64,000 bases of DNA from Elymus sibiricus. Lineage: Eukaryota > Streptophyta > Magnoliopsida > Poales > Poaceae. The position numbers and the translations under genes are program-made. The notes beneath the pieces are model-generated. The model worked only from the letters and a program-made list of their open reading frames with translations. It had not been told where the DNA came from and did no database searches. Shown here in pieces: positions 11,411 to 22,123 of this stretch (its first letter is position 1; each line of letters begins with the position of its first letter). Where the stretch lies: NCBI GenBank assembly GCA_039707655.1, contig CM077676.1:82733895-82797894 (forward strand), written 5' to 3'.

Positions 11411-14400
11411 TGTAACAGCCCGAGACCGATTCTTTGCATTAGTATTATTATATTGTCTGTGCTATTTTATTTTTGGATTGCATCATGTCATCATGCCATT
11501 AAATTTTGCAACCCATTTAAAAACTCAACTAAATAAATTGCATAGATCTTTTGATCTATTTAAATTGACGGAAATTCACATGGTGATTTCCCTTTAAAAC
11601 ATATCCTCCCAATATGTAGGGAGCTATAATAAATATTCCATTAGTTTGGAATTCACCATAACAAACTTGCAATTAAATTCCCATGCCCAAGCTCTTCCAA
11701 CTTGTTCTCACCAAGTTTTCAATCCCAACAAGGACTTCTCCATATTCTTTCTTTCTGTCAATTGTTGCTCTAGTGGCATTTTCTGTTTCAGATTATTGCT
11801 CACTATTTTCCTAAACTTCTTAGACCATGCCAATACCATCTCCTCCAGTTTTTAGGTCTTTTGGAAGTGTTTTGGTTGGGCTAAGGATTTATTCAAGTTT
11901 GAGTTATTTTCAAACTTGCATAAATTTGTAGTCTCTAAAATTTGCCAAAGCATTTTATTCAAATAGCTCAGAAATCCAGGAACCCAGGGATAATTTTTAT
12001 ATCCTCCATATTCTTATCCTAGCCCCTATTTCTTTTCTCTTTATTTCTGTCAATTTCTTATATATAAAAGAAAAACAGAGAAGGGAAGAAACTGGGCAGA
12101 GCCCACTTACCTGTTGCAGCCGAAGCCACCAGCCCCGCAGCCCACCAAATCCCTATAACCCTAGCCTGATCCCCTCAGCCTCTCTCTTCCTCTCGATCCC
12201 CTCGTCCTCCTCCTTGCCGCCGCCACACAGAGAGAAGCGAGAGCCTCGCACCCCGCGCCCCTGGCCACCCTGCTGCCGCGACCGCACCTCGCCGCCGCTG
12301 TGCTCCAGCGCCCCAACCAGCCAAGCTCTCCGCCTCCTCGCCCTGCCTCCGCATCCGCTCCATCCCCTACCTTCCTCACCCTTCTCCTACTGTCTCTCAG
12401 GCCTCCTCGTCTCGTTGCCGATGAGCAGGAGCCGCCATGGATCCTGATGCGGGAGCATTCGCCCCTGGCTCTGCCCCGCCACCTCAAGCCCCTTCCGGCC
12501 GGTTCCCGCCAACCCTGCCGCCTGTCCTTCCGCCGCCGCGCTGGTAGCCGCCCCTGCCATGGCCTCCTGCATCTCCGGCGTCCCCTGTACTGCTCAAGAA
12601 CGAGCAGAGCGCTCCTGTTCTCCCCGTTGACCCGAGCCCGTGAACCTCCATGTCCAGCCAAGCCAGCCTCGATCCGGCGTCGTCTATCCTCTGGCAACCA
12701 CGTATGTGCAGCACCGCTCAAGTTTTGCCTCTGTACACCTGTGTTTTTGTGACTGTGGACGGACCCTGGATTTGAAACACAAACGTCAAGTACCACGACG
12801 CCTTTGGAAGACCTATGAATGTGAAGTTCCTCTGCCACGAATGTTAACGGTGTTGTGGATCCCTGCAAGTACCCCTTTGGATCGCCAAGTACGACTACCA
12901 CCGACATGTACCACTACCGTCGCCGTGGGTTTCGTCAAGTTCAAGGATGACCACCGAAGACCTCGGATTCGGCATGTTCCTTTTCGACAAGTGTACGCCT
13001 ATCGTCGCCGAAGACCGTCATGTGAACAACTACCGTTGCCTTGCGCTTTGCCAAGTACCACTACTTCCACGACGACCCGTGAACGACTACTTCCCCTACG
13101 ACGCACCGAACTTGAACCGTCCCGAATGCATGCTTCGAAGGTATAACACCGAGACGACCGCTCGTGGACGAATGCATGTGTGGTGTGAGATGCACCGCGT
13201 GTTTGCACCGTATGCGATTGTTCGTTACACGTTGCCCCTCTTTTGCCATGCCACCGACACGTGGGACACCCGGCAGCGGGATCACTCCCCATCATCTTTT
13301 GCATGACACGCTCACACCCACACTTGTTCCTTTGCACCGGTATCTCAATCGAGTTGCCGGATTACCGGAATGTTGCCGTGGCATAATTTCCGTTATCGCC
13401 GCCGTGGCACCCATTTCTTTCCGCCATGGCGACAAATGCATCATAACATGATTTATGTCATTGTTTTCTATAAAATTGCATCCAACTTGAACATGTCATC
13501 CTCATGCATATAATAACTCACAAACCGTGCATCGGATTAAAAAGATTTATATATGTAATTTGCTTAGCATTTCATGTAGTTTCATAATATCCAACTTACA
13601 TCCATGCTAAAAATGTTTAAAATTGCTGTTTGCATTAATTTGCATAAATGACATGCTAAAATGGTTTATTTCATAACTAAATAACCGTAGCTCCGAATTA
13701 AATAAACTTTATATGTAAGTGGTCTAGAAAAATGTGTAGATCAACTTTGTGCATTTACTTTTGCTGTTTAATAACCTTAAAATATGATTTAGGCCAGAAC
13801 AGTACCAAATTCAAAAATTTGCATATGGGGACCTTCCGGAATTGTTATTTGTGTTTCCGGCCTCATTTAAACTTGCCTAGTTGTATGGATTGCTTATGCT
13901 TCATCTCTTGCCATGCTTAACAACATTTAACCTTGTCATGCACCATATTTGGTTGTGCATCATGCCATGATTATGCTTGTGTGTTTACCATGTTGTTTGC
14001 TTCTTTCCGGTTGTGCTTCTTCTCGCTAGTTCCAGTTTCGTTGCGATTGTGAGGATTCGACTACGCTTGTTCGACTACTTCATGGATTCGATCTTCTTCC
14101 TAGCGGGATTTCAGGCAAGATGATCATGACCTTGGATATCTCTACTATCTTTGCTTGCTAGTTGTCTCGATGCTATCGCTATGTCGCGCTTCCTACCACA
14201 TATATGTCAGCCACCCATATGCCATGATACAGCCTCTAACCACCCTTACCTAGCAAACCATTGTTTGGCTATGTTACCGCTTTGCTCTGCCCCTTTCTTA
14301 TAGCGTTGCTAGTTGCAGGTGCAGTTGCAGGTTGTTCCATGTTGGGACATGGATATCTTGGGATATCACAATATCTCTTATTTAATTAATGCATCTATAT

Positions 14401-15760
14401 ACTTGGTCTTGGGTGGAAGGCTCGGCCTTTTTCCTGGTGTTTTGTTCCACTCATGCCGCCCTAGTTTCTGTAATACCGGTGTTATGTTCCTTGATTAGCG
14501 CTTCTAACACATGTGGGGCATATGGGAACCCTTCTGATCATTCGTTTTCGGATAAACTTCTCCAGCAAGGCCCAACATTGGTTTTAACATGTGCCAACAT
14601 AATAATACTGAAATTAATTAATTAATGCATAGGGGCTGATCACCTCGGGGATCTATTTAATTCAACATAATACAGGTGGGCCAGTGCAGACGGTGCTGGT
14701 CCAAACTAGAGCCACTTGCGGCGCCACCTGGGGCAACTCGGGTTCTTGGCTGTCGTACGTAGTGTTCATCCGCCGTGTCCTGAGAACGAGATACACAGCT
14801 CCTATCGGGATTGTCGACACGTCGGGAGGTCTTGCTGGTTTAGTTTTACCTTTTACGAATGACTTGTCCACCGGAATTCCTTATCGTAAGCATCGTGTTA
14901 TCATGGTGTGAGGATGTTCCATCGGATGTGTGTGGTAATTTATAATGGACTACTTGGAGCACCCCTGCAGGGTTAAATCTTTCGCGGAGCCGTGCCCGCG
15001 GTTATGTGGCGACTTGGAAATTTATAACCTCCGGTTGTAGAGAACTTGACACTAATTCTAATTAAAATACACCAACCTCGTGCGTAACCATGATTGTCTC
15101 TTTTCGAGGGAGTTCAGGAAGAGAACACGGTTGGGTTATGTTTGACTCGTAAGTAGGTGTTCAGGATCACTTCTTGATCATTACTAGATTGCGACCGTTA
15201 TGCGTAGTTTATTCTTCTTATTCTTGTACTCGTAAGTTAGCCACCATACAATGCTTAGTGCTTGCTGCAACCTCACCACATTACCCTTCCATGACCATTT
15301 AAGCTTTGATAGTCTTGCTACCCATGGTTATGGGATTGCTGAGTCCTCGTGGCTCACAGATTACTACAACAATAGGTGCAGGTACAGGTAATGCGATGAT
15401 CTGACGTGAGAACGATGCTTGGTTGTTTTGGAGTTCTTCTGCTTCTTCTTCTTCGTCGATCAAGGGATAGGTTCCCGGTCGGCAGCCTGGGCTAGCAGGG
15501 TGGATGTCGTTCTTCTTTTTCGTTTGTTTTCATCCATAGTCGGATCCTGCTCTTATGTATGATGATTGCTATGTATTGTTGTATTGATGTATTCATGCTG
15601 TAGCTTGTGGCGAGTGTAAGCCTTTATCTGATATTCTCATCTATTCAGTACATGTTATGTTGTAATGATATCCACCTTGTGAAGCGTCTCCGATATGCCC
15701 TTCTATCCTTAGTGGGATTTTCGAGTCCCTTGAGGATAGGACCGCATATTGGGCGTGACA
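11411..15760 (+). repeat. LARD 3' LTR
   Basis: A 4350-bp copy of 4258-8607, same termini, differing at scattered positions and by small compensating indels. It includes the TATA box (12059-12070), the GC-rich block (about 12120-12700) and the CAAGT block (about 12780-13090). Confidence 0.9.
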
Positions 15761-15766
15761 GGGTTG

Positions 15767-17072
15767 GTATTTCTACTTTGTGACTTTTACTGATGATTTG
15801 AGTAGGTATGGATATATCTACTTGATGAAGCATAAGTCGGAGACCTTTGAAAAGTTCAAAGAATTTCAGAATGAGGTAGAAAATCATCGTAACAAAAGGA
15901 TTAAGTTTCTGCGGTCTGATCGCGGGGGCGAATACCTTAGTCATGAGTTTAGCCAACATCTGAGTGACCATGGAATCGTTTCACAGCTTACGCCTCCCGG
16001 AACTCCACAGCGAAACGGAGTGTCGAAAAGACGTAACCGAACCCTGTTAGACATGGTAAGGTCGATGATGTCTCTTACAGATCTGTCGATATCTTTTTGG
16101 GGTCACGCACTAGAAACTGCCGCTCACACATTAAACAGAGCACCGTCTAAGTCTGTTGAGACGACACCATATGAGTTATGGAACGGGAAGAAACCCGGTT
16201 TGTCGCATCTCAGAATTTGGGGTTGTGGAGTATACGTAAAACGTTTACAACCTACCAAACTCGATCCCAGATCAGACAAATGTTACTTTGTAGGTTATCC
16301 CAAGGAAACAATTGGGTAGTCCTTCTACCACCCGTCCGATAACAAAGTGTTTGTTGCCAGAAATGGACAATTTCATGAGAAAGAGTTTCTTGCTAAAGAA
16401 GTGAGTGGGAGGACAGTACAACTTGATGAGATTATTGAATCTTCGGCAACCGTTGATATGGCTAAGGAACCGGAAGAAATTCCGCTAATTATCCCTACAA
16501 CCGAGCCGGAAGTTGTCGCATGTGATGCGGAAACTTCAGACAATGTTGTAACTGAACCACGCAGATCAGGTAGGGCTATCCAGCCACCTGAGTGGTTTCA
16601 TAACAAAATCTTCATTCTTGAAGACGATGAACCTGCGCACTACAAGGAAGCGATGGCGGGGCCCAGCTCAAGGGAATGGCACAAGGCCATGAAATCCGAG
16701 ATGGAATCCATGTACGAAAATCATGTTTGGAACTTGGAAGAACTTCCAGAAGGCGTAAAGCCCATTGGTTGTAAATGGATTTTCAAAAGAAAGACGGACG
16801 CGGATGGTAACATTACTATCCACAAAGCTAGACTTGTCGCGAAAGGGTTCACGCATGTTCCAGGAGTGGACTACGACGAGACTTTCTCGCCCGTAGCTAT
16901 GCTTAGGTCTGTTCGGATATTACTAGCAATTGCTGCTTATTTCGATTATGAAATATGGCAGATGGACGTCAAAACGGCTTTCCTAAATGGAAATCTCAAA
17001 GAAGATGTATACATGATACAGCCTGAAGGTTTTGTCGTTCATAAGGATGCTGGAAAGGTATGCAAACTTTAG
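15767..17072 (+). pseudogene. Copia integrase core to reverse transcriptase N-part (broken)
   Basis: This continues the frame cut at 4257. The integrase core shows FTDDLSRYGYIY with a catalytic Asp region, SDRGGEYLSHEF and PPGTPQRNGVSKRRNRT, where Lys stands where this family usually has Glu in the D-D-35-E triad. The integrase C-terminal region and an RT_copia start (WIFKRKTDADG, then YDETFSPVAMLRSVR, then WQMDVKTAFLNG) follow. TAG at 16317-16319 and TAG at 17070-17072 interrupt an otherwise constant frame. A 1-nt loss near 15768 shifts it relative to the upstream part, as if damaged before or at LARD insertion. Confidence 0.85.
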
Positions 17073-18200
17073 AAATCCTTTTATGGTCTGAAGCAAGCAT
17101 CAAGGAGCTGGAACATTCGTTTTGATGAAGTGGTCAAATAGTTTGGCTTCATCAGGAATGATGAAGAATCTTGTGTTTACAAGAAGTTTAGTGGGAGCGC
17201 AAAAGCATTTATAATCTTGTATGTGGATGACATATTGTTGATTGGAAATGACGTGAATTTCCTTAGCGAAATAAAAGACTCATTGAAGAAGAGTTTTTCA
17301 ATGAAAGACTTAGGCGAAGCGACATATGTATTGGGCATCAGAATCTATAGAGATAGATCAAAACGCCTGATAGCGCTTAGCCAAAGCACGTACATTGACA
17401 AGGTGTTGAAAAGGTTCAACATGGAGAACTCCAAGAAAGGCCTACTCCCCATGTCACCTGGCACAGTGCTTTGCAAGAATCAGTGTCCTCGGACTCTCGA
17501 TGAGCGAGTACAGATGAATGATGTTCCATATGCCTCGACAGTTTGTTCTATTATGAATGCCATGCTATGTACAAGACCGGATGTTTCCTATGCGCTAAGT
17601 GTTAGCAGCCGGTACCAAAGTGATCCAGGATTGGAACACTGGGCCGCAGTTAAGGGTATTCTTAAGTACCTCAGAAGAACCAAGGATTTACTCCTTGTGT
17701 ACGGAGGTGATGAAGAGCTCATTGTAAGTGGTTACACTGATGCAGGCTTCATGACTGACCCAGATGACTTCAAATCTCAATCAGGCTATGTTTTCATATT
17801 GAACGGTGGCGCAGTTGATTGGAAAAGTTCTAAACAAAAGACTGTGGCGGATTCTACGACGGAGGCGGAATATGTTGCAGCTTCAGAAGCCTCCAAGGAG
17901 GTGGTATGGATCAAGCAATTTCTTGAAGACCTTGGTGTGGTTCCAAGTGCTCTGGACCCGGTGGAGATCTATTGTGATAATAGTGGCGCCATGGCTCAGG
18001 CAAGGGAGCCAAGTTCACACCATAAGAAAAGACATATTGAACGCAAATATAAACTCATTCGACATCATGTCGAAGTGGGTTTAGTGAAAGTACGCAAAGT
18101 TCACACGGATCTGAACGTGTCAGACCCGATGACAAAGCCTCTACCACGAGCAAAGCATGATCAGCACCGGATAGCCATTGGTGTTAGGGAAGCCATGTAA
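17073..18200 (+). pseudogene. Copia reverse transcriptase C-part and RNase H
   Basis: The frame continues with SFYGLKQASRSW, a third stop (TAG 17139-17141), then the RT active-site motif YVDDILLIGND at 17217. It runs open to TAA at 18198-18200. RNase H is recognisable from GYTDAGFM, SSKQKTVADSTTEAEYVA, EIYCDNSGAM and SHHKKRHIERKYK, ending KVHTDLNVSDPMTKPL. RT copies the element RNA and RNase H removes it. Gene order (integrase before RT) fixes this as Ty1-copia. Confidence 0.9.
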
Positions 18201-18220
18201 CTGGATTATGACTCTAGTGC

Positions 18221-18231
18221 AAGTGGGAGTC
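18221..18231 (+). other. Copia polypurine tract
   Basis: AAGTGGGAGTC directly abuts the 3' LTR start TGTAGG. Confidence 0.75.
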
Positions 18232-20334
18232 TGTAGGAGATATGCCCTAGAGGCAGTAATAACAGTTATTTTGTATCTCTGAGTTTGTAATGAATGTTTA
18301 GTTTCCATGCTATAACTGCAATGATTCTTGAGTCTGCAATATCCACGAGGCTCGGAGGGAAACTCATGTGCACGTGTGGTATACTAAACGGTAAAATGTA
18401 TTCCTAGTCTTGCCTCTAAGAATGGCTCAAGTATTGCATGATGATCATGTTTTCCTGATCATGGGCATGTCTATGCTGGCAATTTTGAGGGCACAATGTT
18501 AGGAGAACACTTGTGTTAAATCGACCCGAATTGATGTTATGCTATGAGATACATTCGTCACAAGTTAATGGTTAATAACACAGAGATAGTTAATGTTTGC
18601 ATAATTCCTTAGACCATGAGAGTATCGAGTTCCTTCGTGCTTGCTTCGTGAACTTTGGGGTTTGTTAAACGTCATCCGTAACTGGGTGGCTATTACGGTA
18701 GCTTACGGGTTCACGAAAAGGTATGACAAGGAACGAGATAGCTCAAGATTGGGATTTGCTCCTCCTATGATGGAGAGATATTCTCGGGCCCTCTCGGTGT
18801 TACGGTTTCCATCATCGTCTGGCCAGACACAGGGTGATTTGATCACAGGGATGCCAGAACACGGAAACAAGAAAAGAGAACAAAACCGGTAACGAGGTAA
18901 CTGGCATAGTGGACAAGTTGTTGATCCATGGGGATGCAGAAAATCTCACCTCGGGTGTTTGTAACATATCGCGAAGCAGCAGGAATAGCACACGGCAACT
19001 GGAGGTTCACTCGAATATTCATTCGTGTGGATATAGGGGTCAATATGGGTGTCCACGGCTCCGATGTTGATCATTGATCGGAAAGTGTTCCGGGTCATGT
19101 CTATACTTCACCGAACCTATAGGGTCACACGCTTAAGGGTCATCTATTTGCTGAATACTAGACGGGGAGTCTGAGAGAAAATCACCGGAAAAGTTTCGGA
19201 CGCAACGAAAACGTTCCGGAGAGGACACCGGAATAGTTCCGGTAAAACTGAAAAGTTGTTTCGGGGTATACCATTAAGTCAAATTGGTTTCGGCACATGC
19301 CTAGAAATTCTTGGAGGGTGCCAGAATTGTTCTGGTAACTTCTGGGATTTTTCCGGGACAAAAACCGGAAATGTTCCGGAGCTGCCGGAACCGGTTTGGT
19401 TGCTTTTCGCAGATGAAAATCACTAATCCGAAATTGTTTCAGAACGAATCCAAAATCATTTTAGTGGGTACCGGAATTATTCTAAGACCCACAGAAATAT
19501 TTTTGGATTTAACGGTCGCGGAAAATTGTCTCCATGAATAGTGAAAATCACTTTATGGTTAATTTTTGGAAAGCCACTTTTTGGGATTTTCCCAAAAGGC
19601 TTCTAGAATGACTTAGGCACTAAGGAAGCCCCCTTGGGGGGCCCCCCATGAGAGTGGCCGGCCAAGGTGGGGCTCCTCCATGGAGCTCCACATGCCATCC
19701 CTTTTTGCCTTTTATTCTTTTATGTGTGACATAAAGTGGGGGTACTTTGGTATTTTTTGTATGCCAACTTTACCCCTTGGCTTTCCTATAAATAGAGGTG
19801 GAGGGGTGCTCTCCAAACTCATTCCTTACTCTCATACACATGCCATGCTCGTCTGGCTCTCTCTCTCTCCCTCCCACGAAATAGTTTCGTAGAGCCGAAA
19901 GGCTGTCTGGGTTCCGGCAGGAACTAGTTCTGGACGGCGAAGCCTTGCCGGATAGCTGACACCGTATGTGTGCAACCCAGTAGAGAGGTTGTAGTTTCGA
20001 TCTTTTGCCCGAGGGGCTGTTCGAGGGTCCTCCCGAAGGGCTGTTCGAGTTACTGTTCGAGTTTCGAGGGTCCTCCCGGAAGGCTGTCCGTGACATCGTC
20101 CGAGGGACTGTTTGACCGCCTCCTGAAGGGCTGTCCGACGAGGGAGTTCATCCTCGCGGTTGGGAGGTTGTAAATCCTAGCTGCGGGGATCTGCACCGAG
20201 GATCTACACCGACTCTTCTTCCGCTGCGCTAAGAGTCGGTAATGATCAGATCAAACCCTGTATGCAGTCTCCATAGTGGTCCTGGGCGTGCTCGCTGTAC
20301 CGAATTTTTTTGTTTTCTGTCACGTTACCCTACA
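18232..20334 (+). repeat. Copia 3' LTR
   Basis: The 2103-bp LTR has TG...CA ends (TGTAGGAGATATG ... CCCTACA). U3 holds a cluster of CCGGAA-N3-TTCCGG palindromes (19200-19470). A TATA box lies at 19787-19794. The U5 side repeats GAGGG...CTGTCCGA units. The first 1.38 kb have no counterpart at the 5' end of the element. Confidence 0.9.
19787..19794 (+). promoter_or_regulatory. TATA box of the copia 3' LTR
   Basis: TATAAATA, identical to the box at 829-836 in the 5' LTR remnant. Confidence 0.65.
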
Positions 20335-20601
20335 TTATTATCTTGCAATTTACTCGTAGTTTTATTATCTCGCAAATTACTCCTAGTTTTATTCTCGTTA
20401 AGTACTTCTAGTCTTATCCTTACACCCGCAAAATATCTCATACTTGTTCTAGGTAAAGCGAACGTTAAGTGCGCGTAGAGTTGTATCGGTGGTCGATAGA
20501 ACTTGAAGGGAATATTAATTCTAACTTTAGCTCCTCGTTGGGTTCGACACTCTTATTTATCGAAAAAGCTACAATTGATCCCCTATACTTGTGGGTTATC
20601 A
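20335..20601 (+). repeat. G2 5' LTR remnant
   Basis: Corresponds base for base in length to the last 267 bp of the 3' LTR. It contains about 2.5 degenerate tandem copies of a 26-27-bp unit (TTTATTATCT...ACTCGTAG) at 20335-20420. Confidence 0.85.
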
Positions 20602-20612
20602 AGACCTTTTTC

Positions 20613-20630
20613 TGGTGCCGTTGCCGGGGA
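20613..20630 (+). other. G2 primer binding site (tRNA-Asp type)
   Basis: TGGTGCCGTTGCCGGGGA is one base from the TGGCGCCGTTGCCGGGGA site used by Athila-type gypsy elements. It lies 11 bp after the LTR. Confidence 0.75.
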
Positions 20631-20773
20631 GCAATAGCGTGGGGTGAATATTCTCGTGTGTGCTTGTTTGTTTTATCACTAAGTAGTTTTTATTTTGTGC
20701 TCTTGTTTTCTATCTTTAGTTATGGGTAGGAAACGTAAAATAACAAAAAAAATTAGTTGTACTTGCTAAACCA

Positions 20774-22123
20774 ATGGTTGAAGAACCACCCAAAATCTAT
20801 CATACTGCTGAAGCTTTCTACTTGGATCATCTTCGATCCCTTTGTGCTCGTGCTGAAAACCCAACTAGCTTAGTTGAGGGAAAATCATTAGATGAGCATG
20901 CTCATTTTGTGCGACATCGCTTATCTCAAAAAGGGAAACTTTTATGGCATCATATTAATACTATGCATTGCTATGCTTGGAATTTATGCGAAATACATGA
21001 TTTTACTTGTTGTTCTGAAGACCCTAAGAAACACCTTCCCTACCAATGTGAGTTTAGTGATAATGGAATCGTATCTTCTTATGCTAAAAATGTTTATAGT
21101 TACTATGATATTGAACAAATTGAAGAATTTGTTGCTTTTAAGGGTGCTTATGAAATTGCTTCTTTGATTGAAAAGTATGATGCTACTCTTTACAAATCAA
21201 AAATTTTTGCCATACTTAAATATTGCTATGAAAACTATGCTTCTAATGCTTATGTTAAAGATTATATTGAGAACACCTCCGCTGTCCAAGAAGAGACTAA
21301 TATTTTGCAGGCTCCTATGGAAGAAGAAATTGATGACACTGTGAGCTCATTAGATGAAAAAGATGACGAGGAGAGCGAAGAACAAAGGGAGGAAGTGCGG
21401 ATTAGCTACCCGTGCCCACCTTCTAATGAGAGTAACTCTTCAACTCATACATTATTTAATTTACCTTCATGCTTACTGAAGGATGAATGCTATGATGATT
21501 GCTATGATCCCTTTGATTCGTTTGAAATATCCCTTTTTGATGAAATTGATGCTTGCTATGATTGTGGCCATGATGCCAATATGAATTATGCTTATGGAGA
21601 TGAACTTGATATAGTTCCTTATGTTAAACATGAAATTGTTGCTATTGCACCCACACATGATAGTCCTATTATCTTTTTGAATTCTCCAAACTACACTATT
21701 TCGGAGAAGTTTGCGCGTCCTATTATCTTTTTGAATTCTCCAAACTACACTATATCGGAGAAGTTTGCGCTTATTAAGGATTACATTGATGGGTTGCCTT
21801 TTACTATTGCACATGATGATTTTGATGAGTATAATATGCATGTGCTTGCTGCTCCTACTTGCAATTATTATGAGAGAGGAACTACATCTCCGCCTCTCTA
21901 TGTTTCCAATATGATAAAATTGCAAGAAACTGTTTATACTATGCATTGGCCTTTACTTGATGTGCATGAATTGTTCTTTTATGACATGCCGATGCATAGG
22001 AAGAGAGTTAGACTTCGTCATTGCATGATATATGTTTCTTTGTGCTCACCACTAAATTATAAATCATTGTTAATTAAAATTGGCTTTGATATACCTTGGG
22101 ATCCGGGTGGATCGATTGCTTGA
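20774..22123 (+). CDS. Uncharacterised 449-residue G2 protein
   Basis: This is the only long undamaged frame in the window. I do not recognise a domain: no CCHC knuckle, no protease DTG/DSG, no RT motif, no signal peptide or membrane segment. It has an N-terminal half rich in Tyr, Cys and charged residues, a strongly acidic stretch (about residues 178-205, EEEIDD...DEKDDEESEEQREE) and Cys/Asp/Tyr-rich motifs (CYDDCYDPFDSF, CYDCGHD). An 18-residue unit beginning PIIFLNSPNYTISEKF is tandemly duplicated at about residues 298-333. An upstream ATG at 20722 (MGRKRKITKK) enters the same protein if one A is gained or lost in the A8 run near 20745, so the original start may be there. Being gag-like is possible from its position after the PBS, but it is not shown. 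Confidence 0.7.
   Translation: MVEEPPKIYHTAEAFYLDHLRSLCARAENPTSLVEGKSLDEHAHFVRHRLSQKGKLLWHHINTMHCYAWNLCEIHDFTCCSEDPKKHLPYQCEFSDNGIVSSYAKNVYSYYDIEQIEEFVAFKGAYEIASLIEKYDATLYKSKIFAILKYCYENYASNAYVKDYIENTSAVQEETNILQAPMEEEIDDTVSSLDEKDDEESEEQREEVRISYPCPPSNESNSSTHTLFNLPSCLLKDECYDDCYDPFDSFEISLFDEIDACYDCGHDANMNYAYGDELDIVPYVKHEIVAIAPTHDSPIIFLNSPNYTISEKFARPIIFLNSPNYTISEKFALIKDYIDGLPFTIAHDDFDEYNMHVLAAPTCNYYERGTTSPPLYVSNMIKLQETVYTMHWPLLDVHELFFYDMPMHRKRVRLRHCMIYVSLCSPLNYKSLLIKIGFDIPWDPGGSIA

Larger units (their letters stand above)
4258..15760 (+). mobile_element. Non-coding large retrotransposon derivative (LARD, Sukkula-like)
   Basis: The element is 11,503 bp with two LTRs of the same length (4350 bp), both running TGTAACAGCCCGAG ... 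GGGCGTGACA. It has a tRNA-Met primer binding site, a polypurine tract and the matching target duplication GGGTTG. The 2.8-kb internal domain has no gag or pol frame. Size, long LTRs and non-coding interior match the LARD class described from barley as Sukkula; family identity is inferred. A hand comparison of the first ~330 bp of the LTRs shows about 8 differences, roughly 2%, so it is younger than the copia host element. It must depend on proteins of an autonomous relative. The + orientation is set by PBS and PPT. Confidence 0.9.
650..20334 (+). mobile_element. Ty1-copia LTR retrotransposon (Angela/BARE-like), 5'-truncated, with nested LARD
   Basis: Sequence 650-1395 is repeated at about 19613-20334, defining two LTR copies around a gag-protease-integrase-RT-RNase H frame in copia order (integrase before RT). 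The 3' LTR is 2103 bp (18232-20334), opens with TGTAGGAGATATGCCC and closes with CCCTACA. Its first bases resemble those of Triticeae BARE/Angela/WIS LTRs. The 5' LTR has lost its first ~1.38 kb. The integrase is split by the LARD-like element at 4258-15760. Pol carries at least three nonsense codons and two frameshifts, so the element is dead. The 3' end joins G2 LTR sequence, so the copia probably inserted into the 5' LTR of G2. The matching 5' target duplication has been lost with the 5' truncation. Confidence 0.9.

Noticed and set aside
12161..12907. 248-codon minus-strand frame in the LARD 3' LTR (and its partner at 5007-5627)
   Set aside because: Arg/Gly-rich, low-complexity, opposite to the LTR promoter and broken differently in the two LTRs. 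It is a by-product of GC-rich sequence.
20335..20340. Target duplication of the copia element at its 3' end (TTATT)
   Set aside because: The 5' partner has been lost with the truncated LTR, so it cannot be verified.
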